Source of the DNA: Paraclostridium tenue
GTDB lineage: Bacteria > Bacillota > Clostridia > Peptostreptococcales > Peptostreptococcaceae
Assembly: GCF_039521565.1 (NCBI RefSeq)
Contig: NZ_BAAACP010000001.1
Coordinates: 62,001-126,000, forward strand
Direction of reading: 5' to 3'
DNA length: 64,000 bases
Shown here: positions 25,530 through 35,153 of the stretch, in pieces
Numbering within the stretch: the first letter of the stretch is position 1
Layout of the letters: every line of letters begins with the position of its first letter
Translations under genes and position numbers: made by a program
Notes under the pieces: generated by a model
Seen by the model: the letters and a program-made list of their open reading frames with translations, nothing else
The model's database searches: none
Told to the model about the DNA's origin: nothing

Positions 25530-25973
25530 TTGACATACATATTAATAATATTAGGATTAATTGGGTTAGATCAAATATCAAAATATATTGCTATAAAATA
25601 TTTAGCAGGTATAGGAAGTATACCAATAATAAAAAACATATTTCATTTGACATATGTTGAAAATAGAGGTGCAGCATTTGGTATGTTTCAAAATAACCAA
25701 ATAGTATTTGTAGTAGTAGCATCGATTGCATGTATATTTGGTTTATATTATTTATATAAAAAAGATCTCAACATATTAGGTAAAACAGCTATTATTTTTA
25801 TAATATCTGGCGCTATAGGAAATCTTATAGATAGAATAAGATTGGGATTTGTTGTAGATTACTTCGATTTTAAAATAATTTGGGATTATGTATTTAATAT
25901 AGCAGATGTTTTTGTAGTAGTAGGAACTATATTATTATGCATTTATATAATATTTTTTGAAAATAACAAGTAG
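25530..25973 (+). CDS. lspA: Lipoprotein signal peptidase (signal peptidase II)
   Basis: A 147-residue polytopic aspartyl protease that cleaves the signal peptide of lipid-modified prolipoproteins. Catalytic aspartates are D101 in GAIGNLIDR and D126 in FNIADV; LDQISKY and VENRGAAFG are also family motifs. Four hydrophobic helices fit the known topology. Start TTG 25530 is set by AAGGAGG at 25515-25521. It is eight bases ahead of rluD, the usual neighbour. Confidence 0.95.
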   Translation: MTYILIILGLIGLDQISKYIAIKYLAGIGSIPIIKNIFHLTYVENRGAAFGMFQNNQIVFVVVASIACIFGLYYLYKKDLNILGKTAIIFIISGAIGNLIDRIRLGFVVDYFDFKIIWDYVFNIADVFVVVGTILLCIYIIFFENNK

Positions 25974-25981
25974 GTGAAGAT

Positions 25982-26902
<921 letters not shown>

Positions 26903-26945
26903 GAAAATATAACTAGTATTATATAATTATAAAAAATGAAGATTA

Positions 26946-27058
26946 CCTTTAAGTGATACAGAGATATCATAAGGCAAGATTAAAAGTACAAATATAATTA
27001 TATTTGTATTGTTTATAGGATAATTATAGCTTCTTGCCAAAAGGTAAGAAGCTTTTTT
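26946..27058 (+). ncRNA. PyrR-binding attenuator upstream of pyrR
   Basis: Three competing structures are visible. The PyrR-binding hairpin (anti-antiterminator) is 26946-26974 with stem GTGATA / TATCAT, closing CCTT / AAGG and loop CAGAGA, the conserved PyrR loop. GGCAAGA (26973-26979) can pair with TCTTGCC (27032-27038) as antiterminator. The terminator is GCTTCTTGCC-AAAA-GGTAAGAAGC (27029-27052) with six T. UMP-bound PyrR should favour termination. Confidence 0.9.
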
Positions 27059-27084
27059 ATTTACCTAGCAAAAGGAGGATTTTA

Positions 27085-27618
27085 ATGAAAGAAAAAGCTC
27101 AATTAATGGATGATAAGGCTATAACGAGAGCTATAACAAGAATTAGTCATGAGATTATAGAAAAAAATAAAGGTATAGAAAATGTAGTTTTAGTTGGAAT
27201 AAAAACTAGAGGAGTACCTATTGCAAATAGAATTTCAAAAAAGATTGAAAGCATAGAAGGTGAATTAGTCAATACAGGAGAAGTTGATATAACTTTATAC
27301 AGAGATGATTTAAAAGAAATTGATGTAGATCCGGTTATAAATGGTTCTAATATAGATTTTGATATAAATGATAAGGTAGTAATATTAGTTGATGATGTAT
27401 TATATACTGGAAGAACAGTAAGAGCTGCATTAGATGCTATAATGGATATAGGAAGACCTAAGTCTATACAACTAGCAGTATTAGTAGATAGAGGACACAG
27501 AGAATTACCAGTAAGAGCAGACTATGTAGGTAAAAATGTTCCTACATCAAGACATGAAATAATATCAGTTATGTTAAGTGAAATTGACGAACAAGATTCA
27601 GTAACTATAAAAGAATAA
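27085..27618 (+). CDS. pyrR: Bifunctional pyr operon attenuator / uracil phosphoribosyltransferase PyrR
   Basis: A 177-residue protein. The PRPP-binding motif is VVILVDDVLYTGRTVRAALDA (core DDVLYTGRT); GIKTRGVPIA near residue 45 is also conserved. PyrR binds the CAGAGA-loop hairpin in pyr mRNA when UMP is high and also has weak UPRTase activity. ATG 27085 follows AAAGGAGGA; an in-frame upstream start at 27034 lies inside the terminator and is rejected. Its targets in this window are its own leader and that of the permease downstream; the other pyr genes are not here. Confidence 0.96.
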   Translation: MKEKAQLMDDKAITRAITRISHEIIEKNKGIENVVLVGIKTRGVPIANRISKKIESIEGELVNTGEVDITLYRDDLKEIDVDPVINGSNIDFDINDKVVILVDDVLYTGRTVRAALDAIMDIGRPKSIQLAVLVDRGHRELPVRADYVGKNVPTSRHEIISVMLSEIDEQDSVTIKE

Positions 27619-27644
27619 AAACATAAAATTATATAAGGTTAATA

Positions 27645-27719
27645 CCTTTTAATTCAGTACAGAGATGCTGAAAAAGGGAGAATTATTTCTCCCACATTAA
27701 AAAATAGGGAGGTTTTTTT
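27645..27719 (+). ncRNA. PyrR-binding attenuator upstream of the uracil permease, overlapping its ribosome site
   Basis: The PyrR hairpin has stem TTCAGTA / TGCTGAA (27653-27672), loop CAGAGA (27660-27665) and an outer CCTTTT / AAAAAGG pairing. GGGAG (27676-27680) can pair with CTCCC (27689-27693) as antiterminator; the same CTCCC can pair with GGGAG (27707-27711) before seven T as terminator. GGGAGG 27707-27712 is also the Shine-Dalgarno of the permease, so termination and translation block share one element. Confidence 0.85.
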
Positions 27720-28967
27720 ATGAAAAAAACAATATTGTCATTACAACATCTACTAGCTATGTTTGGAGCTACAGTTTTAGTTCCAATATTAACAGGATTT
27801 GACCCAGCCGTAGCAATATTTTGTGCAGGAATAGGAACTTTAATATTTCACACATGTACAAAAGGCGTAGTACCAGCATTTTTAGGATCAAGTTTTGCTT
27901 TTATACCAGTAATATTAGCAGCTAAGGAAGCTCACAATGGAGATTTAGCTTATGCACAAGGAGGTATAATTGTAGCAGGGCTTATATATTTAGTAATGTC
28001 AGCTATAATAAAAAAAATCGGAGTAGATAAAATAAAAAAATACTTCCCAGCTCAAGTAGTTGGAGCTATGATAGCTGTTATAGGACTTAATTTAATACCT
28101 ACAGCTTTGGATATGGCATCACATAATTTTATTATAGCAGTTGTAACATTAGGATCAGCAGTAGCTATAAATGTATTTTGTAAAGATTTTGTAAAGCAAT
28201 TAAATATAATAATTGCTGTTGCTATAGGATATATAATATCTTTAATGTTAGGAAATGTAGATACATCTTTTATGAGCAGTAGTGCATCTTTTTTACAAAT
28301 ACCAGCATTTAGATTACCTAAATTTAGTTTAGAAGCAATAGTATTAATTGCACCTGTAGTTTTAGCGGTATTCATGGAACATATAGGAGATATGACTACT
28401 AATGGAACTGTAGTTGGAAAAAATTTCATAGAAGAACCAGGACTTCATAGAACATTAATGGGAGATGCATTAGCTACAATAGCAGCTGGTTTTTTAGGAG
28501 GACCAGCAAATACTACTTATGGAGAAAATACAGCGGTACTTGCAATAACTAAAAATTATGATCCATCAATATTAAGAAGAACAGCTATATGTGCAATATT
28601 ACTTGCGTGTGTAAGTAAATTTGGTGGATTTTTACAAAGTATACCTACAGAAGTTATGGGAGGTATAAGTATAATGTTATTTTCTATGATTTCATATGTA
28701 GGATTAAAAACTATAAACGATAGCAAATGTATAAGTAATAAAAAGAATATAATAATAGTATTAACTATAATGATAATTGGATTAGGAACTACTTATTTAG
28801 GAAACAAAGGAATAGTTATAGGAATACCTATTACAAAAACAGTTACTATAACAGGACTTAGTTTAGCAGCTATAGTAGGAATAATCTTAAATAGAGTTTT
28901 AAATAGAAATGAATTCAAAGTTGAAAAGAAAGAAGAACAATCAGTTCTTAACTCTCAACTTGTATAA
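27720..28967 (+). CDS. uraA: Uracil permease (NCS2 family)
   Basis: A 415-residue NCS2 (xanthine/uracil) permease with about 12-14 hydrophobic helices. Family signatures are PAFLGSSFAFIPV, AVFMEHIGDMTTNG (with the substrate-binding Glu and His region) and GGPANTTYGENTAVLAITKN (shortened). Uracil, rather than xanthine, is inferred because a PyrR attenuator precedes it. In many Firmicutes the homologue is called pyrP. It starts right after the GGGAGG ribosome site in the terminator and ends at a terminator shared with rqcH on the other strand. Confidence 0.93.
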   Translation: MKKTILSLQHLLAMFGATVLVPILTGFDPAVAIFCAGIGTLIFHTCTKGVVPAFLGSSFAFIPVILAAKEAHNGDLAYAQGGIIVAGLIYLVMSAIIKKIGVDKIKKYFPAQVVGAMIAVIGLNLIPTALDMASHNFIIAVVTLGSAVAINVFCKDFVKQLNIIIAVAIGYIISLMLGNVDTSFMSSSASFLQIPAFRLPKFSLEAIVLIAPVVLAVFMEHIGDMTTNGTVVGKNFIEEPGLHRTLMGDALATIAAGFLGGPANTTYGENTAVLAITKNYDPSILRRTAICAILLACVSKFGGFLQSIPTEVMGGISIMLFSMISYVGLKTINDSKCISNKKNIIIVLTIMIIGLGTTYLGNKGIVIGIPITKTVTITGLSLAAIVGIILNRVLNRNEFKVEKKEEQSVLNSQLV

Positions 28968-28994
28968 AAAAACAGGGATTAACCCTGTTTTTTT
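28967..28994. terminator. Bidirectional terminator between uraA and rqcH
   Basis: Stem AAAAAACAGGG / CCCTGTTTTTT with loop ATTAA; A and T runs flank both sides, so it can stop both converging genes, and the stop codon of rqcH lies in the loop. Confidence 0.9.
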
Positions 28995-30748
28995 AATTTA
29001 ACAACTAATTCTTCTGATGGTGTTACATAAATCGTACTATTAGTTTCGTATATAACCATACCAGGCTTAGAACCATTTGGTTTTTTTACATTTTTCTTTA
29101 AAGTGTAATCTACAGGAACTTGTGAAGACATTTTAGATTTACTGAAAAATGCAGCTAACATTGCACCTTCAAAAATTGTAGATTCTGGAATTTCTTTTCC
29201 CTCGGTTTTAATTATTACATGAGATCCAGGTATATTTTTAGTATGCATCCATAAGTCATCATTATTAGCAATTTTTAATGTTAAAAAGTCATTTTGTTTA
29301 TTATTTTTACCAACTAATATTGTAAATCCATCTGAAGATAAAAACTCATTTGGTTTAGTTGTTAGATTGTTTTTATCTTTTTTTGATTTTACCTTACCAC
29401 GCATATAACCAAGTTTTTGTAATTCTTCTTTTATATCGTCAAGTTCTGCTAAGTTATCACAGTTATCTATACTAAGTATTATATTTTCAAGATAATTTAT
29501 TTCTTCTAAACTTAATTCTACTTGAGCTGTTATTTCTTTTTTAGCATGTTTTAGTTTATTATATCTTTTAAAATACTTTTGAGCATTTTCTGATGGAGTA
29601 AGGTTTTTATTAAGATCTATTTTAATTAAAGGACAGTCTTCTTCATAGAAATTTTGAACTTCTACAAAATCCATACCTTTTTCAATCATATATATATAGG
29701 CCGTTATAAGTTCACCTTTTATTTTATAGATATTAGCATTATCAGATTCTTTAAGTTCAATTTTTTGTTTTTTCAATTTGTTGTATAATCTATCTAGTTT
29801 AATTGATATACTCTTTTTAAAATCAGAAGCTCTTTGGTTTATTCTTTCTTTAGCATCTTTATTAGCATAAAAACTTTCTATTATAGATGAGATACTTTCA
29901 TCATGGACAACTTTTAAGTTATCAAATAATGTTAAATCTATAGAACTAAAATCTATAAGTTTATCTATAGAAGAATCTATTGCTAAGCAAGGGTTATAAT
30001 TGCTATCTTTAATATTTAAAATTACATTACTAAATTCTTTATATAAATTATCAAAATCTATACCATCAATACTTGAAGCTTGTTTAGAAATATCTAAATT
30101 TGATCTAAAACATATCTCTTTAGATACAATAGGACTTATACCTAAGAATTTAGAGTATATACATTTTGATATACTTCCATCAAAATCAGATATTGTTTCT
30201 TTAAATTTATCCCTAGATATTTTATCAAGAGGGTTTAACTTATCTTGAGCAGGTGGTAATACATAAGTCATACCAGGTAGTAGTTGTCTAACTCTACTTA
30301 CACTAGGAGGAATTCTCTTTATAGAATCAACTATTTTATTTTCTTCGTGAGTAAGTATTATATTACTATGTCTTCCCATTATTTCTATTATTATATCTTT
30401 AGTAGTTTTAGCTTTTAGCTCATCAAGAGATTCAACAGTTATTTTTATAATTCTTTCAAATCCAACTTGAGACACACTAACTATATTTCCGCTTTGTATA
30501 TATTTTCTAAGTAACATACAAAACATAGGGGCATTTATAGGGTTTTCTTTTTTATAATTTGTAGAAAGATAAACCCTAGGGTTAGATGCACTTGCACTAA
30601 GTACAAGTTTAAAATTTTCTTTATTATTTCTTATATGTAAAACTATTTCGTCATTTTCTGGTTGATATACTTTATCTATTTTACCGCCAACTAATTTAGA
30701 TGATAGTTCATCTGAAATAGCGTGGACAACTAAACCATCAAAGGCCAT
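28979..30748 (-). CDS. rqcH: RqcH, ribosome quality control NFACT protein (FbpA-like)
   Basis: A 589-residue NFACT-family protein. It begins MAFDGLVVHAI with the NFACT-N domain (ASNPRVYLS, NPINAPMFCMLLRKYIQSG), followed by a helix-hairpin-helix region, two long coiled coils (about 280-430) and the NFACT-R domain (LWMHTKNIPGSHVII). RqcH binds obstructed 50S subunits and recruits tRNA-Ala to add C-terminal alanine tails; older annotation calls it fibronectin-binding protein. ATG at 30748 has AAAGGAA upstream; an extension to 30880 adds 44 residues with no family match and is rejected. Confidence 0.93.
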   Translation of the reverse strand: MAFDGLVVHAISDELSSKLVGGKIDKVYQPENDEIVLHIRNNKENFKLVLSASASNPRVYLSTNYKKENPINAPMFCMLLRKYIQSGNIVSVSQVGFERIIKITVESLDELKAKTTKDIIIEIMGRHSNIILTHEENKIVDSIKRIPPSVSRVRQLLPGMTYVLPPAQDKLNPLDKISRDKFKETISDFDGSISKCIYSKFLGISPIVSKEICFRSNLDISKQASSIDGIDFDNLYKEFSNVILNIKDSNYNPCLAIDSSIDKLIDFSSIDLTLFDNLKVVHDESISSIIESFYANKDAKERINQRASDFKKSISIKLDRLYNKLKKQKIELKESDNANIYKIKGELITAYIYMIEKGMDFVEVQNFYEEDCPLIKIDLNKNLTPSENAQKYFKRYNKLKHAKKEITAQVELSLEEINYLENIILSIDNCDNLAELDDIKEELQKLGYMRGKVKSKKDKNNLTTKPNEFLSSDGFTILVGKNNKQNDFLTLKIANNDDLWMHTKNIPGSHVIIKTEGKEIPESTIFEGAMLAAFFSKSKMSSQVPVDYTLKKNVKKPNGSKPGMVIYETNSTIYVTPSEELVVKLKKQG

Positions 30749-30927
30749 AATATCATTCCTTTCAAAATTTATTGATAAGTAGATTATTACACAGATGTAT
30801 AATAATGTGAATATAATATTTAGAATATAGTTTAAAATAATATATAGGTTATAATCAATATAATTTCCTTTTATGAACAAAATATTGTATAATAAGCTAA
30901 GAATTCAAATTTATAGGGGGGATATAA

Positions 30928-31758
30928 ATGAACTTCTGGAAATTACATGGAGTCGGAAATGATTTTATAGCAATAGATGGTAGATTTGATAATATAGATC
31001 CTAATAATTACTCAGATTTGGCTAAAAAAGTTTGTCATAGACACTTTGGTATAGGTGCAGATGGATTATTAGTTGTCAAAAATTCAAATATATGTGATGC
31101 TGAAATGGTATATTACAATTCAGATGGATCTAGAGCTAATATGTGTGGAAATGGTCTAAGATGTTTTTGTAAATTTGTATATGACAATAATATAGTAAAA
31201 GAAAATGAATTTAGTGTATATACACTTGACGGTATAAAAAAAATATCTTTAAATATAAACAAAGAAAAAATTGATACTATAAAAGTAAATATGGGAAAAC
31301 CAAACTTCAATCCTAATATAATTCCAGTAAAAACAAATAAAGAAGTCTTTATAAATGAAAAGTTAGTAATAGATAATAAAGAAATAGAAGTTAGTTCGAT
31401 TCTTATGGGAGTTCCTCATACAATTGTGTTTGTAGATGAAATAATAAAAGAAGAAATATATAAGTATGGAGAATTAATAGAAAAAAATGAAATATTCCCA
31501 CAAAATACTAATGTTAACTTTGTAAAGATAGATGATAAAAATAATATTCAGGTTTATACATGGGAAAGAGGTTGTGGTTATACATTAGGATGTGGAACAG
31601 GAATGACTGCATCTGTTATAGTAGCTAATTACTTAAATAAAGTTAATAAAAAAGTAAATGTTAAATCAGAAGGTGGAAGTGTAAAAATAGAAATACTAGA
31701 TGATGTATACATGATAGGAAATGCAGTTAAAATATGTGAAGGAACTTTGGAGGTATAG
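30928..31758 (+). CDS. dapF: Diaminopimelate epimerase
   Basis: A 276-residue enzyme that converts LL- to meso-diaminopimelate for lysine and peptidoglycan synthesis. Both catalytic cysteines are visible: NMCGNGLRC (about residue 73) and GCGTGMTASV (about 219); KLHGVGNDFI starts the protein. TAGGGGGGA precedes ATG 30928. TATAAT lies at 30888-30893 with a poor -35. It stands between rqcH (divergent) and yicC, three bases upstream of yicC. Confidence 0.96.
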   Translation: MNFWKLHGVGNDFIAIDGRFDNIDPNNYSDLAKKVCHRHFGIGADGLLVVKNSNICDAEMVYYNSDGSRANMCGNGLRCFCKFVYDNNIVKENEFSVYTLDGIKKISLNINKEKIDTIKVNMGKPNFNPNIIPVKTNKEVFINEKLVIDNKEIEVSSILMGVPHTIVFVDEIIKEEIYKYGELIEKNEIFPQNTNVNFVKIDDKNNIQVYTWERGCGYTLGCGTGMTASVIVANYLNKVNKKVNVKSEGGSVKIEILDDVYMIGNAVKICEGTLEV

Positions 31759-31761
31759 TAA

Positions 31762-32643
31762 ATGGCTATTAGTATGACAGGCTTTGGAAGAGGCGAATAT
31801 AAAAATGATAACTATCATTTTACAGTAGAATGTAGAACTATTAATCATAAATATGTAGATATAAATATACGTCTTCCAAGAAAAATATCTTTTCTAGAGG
31901 ATAAAATAAGAAATGTAGTTAAAGAATATGTAAAAAGAGGTAGAGTTGATTTATATATAAAACTTGACTTAATAGGTAGTGAAGATGTAAACTTAAAATT
32001 TGATGAGAAGTTAGCTAGTGAATATGTAAATATATTAAATAATATAAAATCAACATTTAACTTACAAGATGATATAACAGTTATGAATATAGCTAAATTT
32101 CCAGATATAATAAAAAGTGAAGAAAAAGAAGAAGATGAAGACTTATTATGGTCAATGCTAAAGGTAGCTTTAGACGATTGCCTTGCTAAGTTAAAAGATA
32201 TGAGAAAAGAAGAAGGTATAAAACTTTCTAATGACATAGATATGAGATGTGATTTATTAAAAGATTATATTGAACAAATAGAAAACTATTCATATAATGT
32301 TGTTAATGAATACAAAGAAAAATTAAATAATAGAATAGCTGAAATACTAGACAATCCAAGTCTTGTTGATGAAAATAGACTAGCTCAAGAAGTTGCAATA
32401 TATGCAGATAAGTGTAGTATAACAGAAGAAATAGTAAGATTTAAAAGTCATATCTTACAACTTAAAAAGACAATACATAAAGATGAATCTATAGGTAGAA
32501 AAATAGATTTCTTAATACAAGAAATGAATAGAGAAACAAACACTATAGGGTCAAAATCATCAGATCTTAATATAACTAACTTAGTAGTTGAAATAAAAAG
32601 CGAATTAGAAAAAATAAGAGAACAAATACAAAATGTAGAATAG
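31762..32643 (+). CDS. yicC: YicC/YloC family endoribonuclease
   Basis: A 293-residue protein starting AISMTGFGRGEY and containing TVECRTINHKYVDINIRLPR and, near the C terminus, GRKIDFLIQEMNRETNTIGSKS (core FLIQEMNRETNT). YicC/YloC proteins are hexameric endoribonucleases active on RNA; physiological targets are poorly known. Its position ahead of remA-gmk-rpoZ is the same as yloC in B. subtilis. Confidence 0.93.
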   Translation: MAISMTGFGRGEYKNDNYHFTVECRTINHKYVDINIRLPRKISFLEDKIRNVVKEYVKRGRVDLYIKLDLIGSEDVNLKFDEKLASEYVNILNNIKSTFNLQDDITVMNIAKFPDIIKSEEKEEDEDLLWSMLKVALDDCLAKLKDMRKEEGIKLSNDIDMRCDLLKDYIEQIENYSYNVVNEYKEKLNNRIAEILDNPSLVDENRLAQEVAIYADKCSITEEIVRFKSHILQLKKTIHKDESIGRKIDFLIQEMNRETNTIGSKSSDLNITNLVVEIKSELEKIREQIQNVE

Positions 32644-32654
32644 GAGAGATTATT

Positions 32655-32918
32655 ATGAGCATGAACCTTATAAATATAGGATATGGTAATGTAGTTATGG
32701 CGAATAAGGTAGTTGCTATAGTAAGTCCAGAGTCAGCTCCTATAAGAAGATTAATACAAGAAGGTAAAGAAAGTGGAAGATTAATTGATGCTACTTATGG
32801 TAGAAAAACTAGGGCAGTTATAATAACTGATAGTCAGTATATAATATTATCATCAGTTCAACCAGAAACTGTAGCACACAGATTCACAGATAAAGACGAT
32901 CAGCAGATAGAGAATTAG
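32655..32918 (+). CDS. remA: RemA-family DNA-binding regulator (DUF370)
   Basis: An 87-residue protein with the DUF370 pattern LINIGYGNVVMANKVVAIV, SPESAPIRRLIQE and DATYGRKTRAVIITDS. B. subtilis RemA forms a ring that wraps DNA and activates matrix and osmoprotection genes; in clostridia its targets are not known. AGGAGAG precedes ATG 32655. It lies between yicC and gmk, the usual neighbours. Confidence 0.92.
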   Translation: MSMNLINIGYGNVVMANKVVAIVSPESAPIRRLIQEGKESGRLIDATYGRKTRAVIITDSQYIILSSVQPETVAHRFTDKDDQQIEN

Positions 32919-32932
32919 AAAGGAAGATATAA

Positions 32933-33547
32933 ATGAAAAGGAAAGGTTTATTACTAGTTGTTTCTGGACCATCTGGAGCAGGTAAAGGAACTATATGTAA
33001 AGAATTTTTACAAAATAATAAGGATGTTAAATTATCAATTTCTGCAACTACTAGAAATCCAAGAGAAGGAGAAGTAGATGGAGTTAACTATTTCTTTGTA
33101 ACTAAAGAAAAGTTTAAAGACATGATAAATAACAATGAATTATTAGAACATGCTCAAATATATGATAATTTCTATGGGACACCAAAAGCTGCTATACTAG
33201 AAAACCTAGAAAATGGAAATGATGTTGTTTTAGAAATAGAAATGCAAGGTGCTAGACAAATAAAAGATGTGTATCCAGAAGGTGTATTTATATTTATACT
33301 TCCTCCATCTCTTAATGAGTTAAAAAATAGAATTGTTGGAAGAGGCACAGAAACAGAAGAACAAATAAATAAAAGATTTGGTTCAGCCGTTGATGAAATA
33401 TGCCAAATAGAATACTATGATTATTTTATAGTAAATAATGATGTAAAAACTTCAGCTCAAGAATTAGAACACATAATATCAGCTGAAAAAAATAAAGTTT
33501 ATAGATATAAAGAAAATATAATAAAAAAATTCAAGGAGGAATTATAA
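32933..33547 (+). CDS. gmk: Guanylate kinase
   Basis: A 204-residue enzyme phosphorylating GMP to GDP. The P-loop is SGPSGAGKGT (residues about 11-20), GMP-binding motifs are TTRNPREGEVDGVNYFFV (shortened TTRNPREGE) and EHAQIYDNFYGT. AAGGAAG precedes the ATG. It is one base ahead of rpoZ, so translation is likely coupled. GMP kinases of this group are inhibited by ppGpp in Firmicutes. Confidence 0.97.
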   Translation: MKRKGLLLVVSGPSGAGKGTICKEFLQNNKDVKLSISATTRNPREGEVDGVNYFFVTKEKFKDMINNNELLEHAQIYDNFYGTPKAAILENLENGNDVVLEIEMQGARQIKDVYPEGVFIFILPPSLNELKNRIVGRGTETEEQINKRFGSAVDEICQIEYYDYFIVNNDVKTSAQELEHIISAEKNKVYRYKENIIKKFKEEL

Positions 33548-33548
33548 G

Positions 33549-33818
33549 ATGATAAAGCCATCAATAAATGAAGTATTAAACCAAATCGATAACAGATATT
33601 ATTTAGTAGTAACAGTAGCTAAAAGATCTAGAGAATTAATAGATGGAGCAACACCATATGTTCCTACAACTAAGCACCAACAAATAAAACCTGTTACATT
33701 AGCTACACAAGAAGTTGCAGATAGAAAAATAACTTTTAGAAAATTAACAGAAGAAGAAATAGAAATAGAAGAAGCTAAGCAACATTTAGCTCAAGTTCAA
33801 AACATAATAGAGGAGTAA
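33549..33818 (+). CDS. rpoZ: RNA polymerase omega subunit
   Basis: An 89-residue protein with the omega pattern: MIKPSINEVLNQIDNRYYLV, VAKRSRELIDG, and KPVTLATQEVADRKI. Omega stabilises assembly of the beta' subunit. AAGGAGG at the end of gmk is its ribosome site. coaBC follows four bases after the stop. Confidence 0.95.
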   Translation: MIKPSINEVLNQIDNRYYLVVTVAKRSRELIDGATPYVPTTKHQQIKPVTLATQEVADRKITFRKLTEEEIEIEEAKQHLAQVQNIIEE

Positions 33819-33822
33819 TAAT

Positions 33823-35022
33823 ATGTTAAAGGACAAAACAGTAGTTTTAGGTGTTTCTGGAGGAATTGCTGTATACAAAGCTTGTGATTTAGTGAGTAAG
33901 CTAAAAAAAGTTGGAGTAAATGTTCATGTAATAATGACTAAATCAGCAACTGAATTTGTAGCTCCACTTACGTTTCAAACATTAAGTCAAAATTATGTTG
34001 TAGAAGATATGTTTGAATCTCCAAAAACTTGGGATGTAGAGCATATTTCATTAGCAAAGAAAGCTGATTTATTTGCATTAGTTCCTGCTACTGCAAATCT
34101 AATTGGTAAAGTAGCAAATGGAATTGCAGATGACATGCTAACAACTACAGTTATGGCTACAAAAGCTAAAGTACTTATAGCACCTGCGATGAACACTAAT
34201 ATGTATGAAAACCCCGTAGTTCAAAGAAATATACAAACATTAAAAGATTTAAATTATGAGTTTGTAGAACCTGAAAGTGGAAGATTAGCTTGCGGAGATA
34301 TTGGGTCAGGTAAATTGGCATCTGTAGATGTTATATTTGAAAGTATAATAAATCTTTTACAAGTAAAAAAAGATTTAAAAGGTACAAGTATAATAGTAAC
34401 AGCAGGACCTACAGTTGAAAATATTGATCCTGTAAGATATATAACAAATAGATCAACAGGAAAAATGGGATACTCTATAGCTAAAAAAGCTATAGAAAGA
34501 GGAGCAGATGTAACTTTAATATCAGGACCTACTAACATAATACCGCCTCAAAATCTTAAAAAATTTATAAAAACTGAATCAGCAGAAGATATGTATAATG
34601 CTGTTTTAGAAAATATAGATGAAAACCAAGTAATAATAAAAAGTGCTGCAGTTGCAGATTATAAACCTAAAAACTATTCTGGTAAAAAAATTAAAAAATC
34701 AGATGATGATTTAAGCATTAAGCTAGATAGAACAAAAGATATAGCATTAGAAATAGGTAAAATAAAAAAAGATAAAATCTTAGTTGGATTTGCTGCAGAA
34801 ACTAATGATTTATTAGAAAATGCTAAACGTAAAATAGATAAAAAGAACTTAGATTTTATAGTAGCAAATGATTTAACTCAAGAGGGTGCCGGATTTGGAG
34901 TGGACACTAATATAGTTAAAGTTATAGATAAAGATGGAATCATAAATGAGTACCCTAAAATGAAAAAAGAAGATGTAGCTGACGTTATCTTAGATAAGAT
35001 AAAAACTCTATTAAATATATAA
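33823..35022 (+). CDS. coaBC: Bifunctional phosphopantothenoylcysteine decarboxylase / phosphopantothenate-cysteine ligase
   Basis: A 399-residue fusion. The CoaC part (about 1-180) has the flavoprotein start GVSGGIAVYKACD, HISLAKKAD with its catalytic His, and PAMNTNMYENP; the CoaB part (about 185-399) has TAGPTVENIDPVRYITNRST with the ligase Asn/Arg and SAAVADYKP. Together they turn 4'-phosphopantothenate into 4'-phosphopantetheine. The next step enzyme, CoaD, is at 53391. AGAGGAG precedes the ATG; a hairpin follows the stop. Confidence 0.96.
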   Translation: MLKDKTVVLGVSGGIAVYKACDLVSKLKKVGVNVHVIMTKSATEFVAPLTFQTLSQNYVVEDMFESPKTWDVEHISLAKKADLFALVPATANLIGKVANGIADDMLTTTVMATKAKVLIAPAMNTNMYENPVVQRNIQTLKDLNYEFVEPESGRLACGDIGSGKLASVDVIFESIINLLQVKKDLKGTSIIVTAGPTVENIDPVRYITNRSTGKMGYSIAKKAIERGADVTLISGPTNIIPPQNLKKFIKTESAEDMYNAVLENIDENQVIIKSAAVADYKPKNYSGKKIKKSDDDLSIKLDRTKDIALEIGKIKKDKILVGFAAETNDLLENAKRKIDKKNLDFIVANDLTQEGAGFGVDTNIVKVIDKDGIINEYPKMKKEDVADVILDKIKTLLNI

Positions 35023-35047
35023 GCATCTATATTAAATATAGATGCTT
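35021..35047 (+). terminator. Hairpin terminator after coaBC
   Basis: Stem AAGCATCTATAT / ATATAGATGCTT with loop TAA. The T tail is short (AATTTTC), so strength is uncertain. Confidence 0.65.
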
Positions 35048-35153
35048 AATTTTCATTTATAGATAAATAGTATATTATTAGGGTACTTATAAATAATATG
35101 TTTACTGTAAATGATAAGAATAAGTATATAAAAATATAAATAGAGGTTAAAAT

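Noticed and set aside
25466..25660. 64-codon open frame over the lspA start
   Set aside because: It runs in another frame through the lspA coding region and the AT-rich leader, with no ribosome site; the lspA frame is the conserved one.
27034..27084. Upstream TTG start for pyrR
   Set aside because: It lies inside the attenuator terminator stem; ATG 27085 has AAAGGAGG and matches the normal protein length.
30749..30880. In-frame N-terminal extension of rqcH by 44 codons
   Set aside because: The extension is hydrophobic, has no family match, and the canonical MAFDG start at 30748 has its own AAAGGAA ribosome site.
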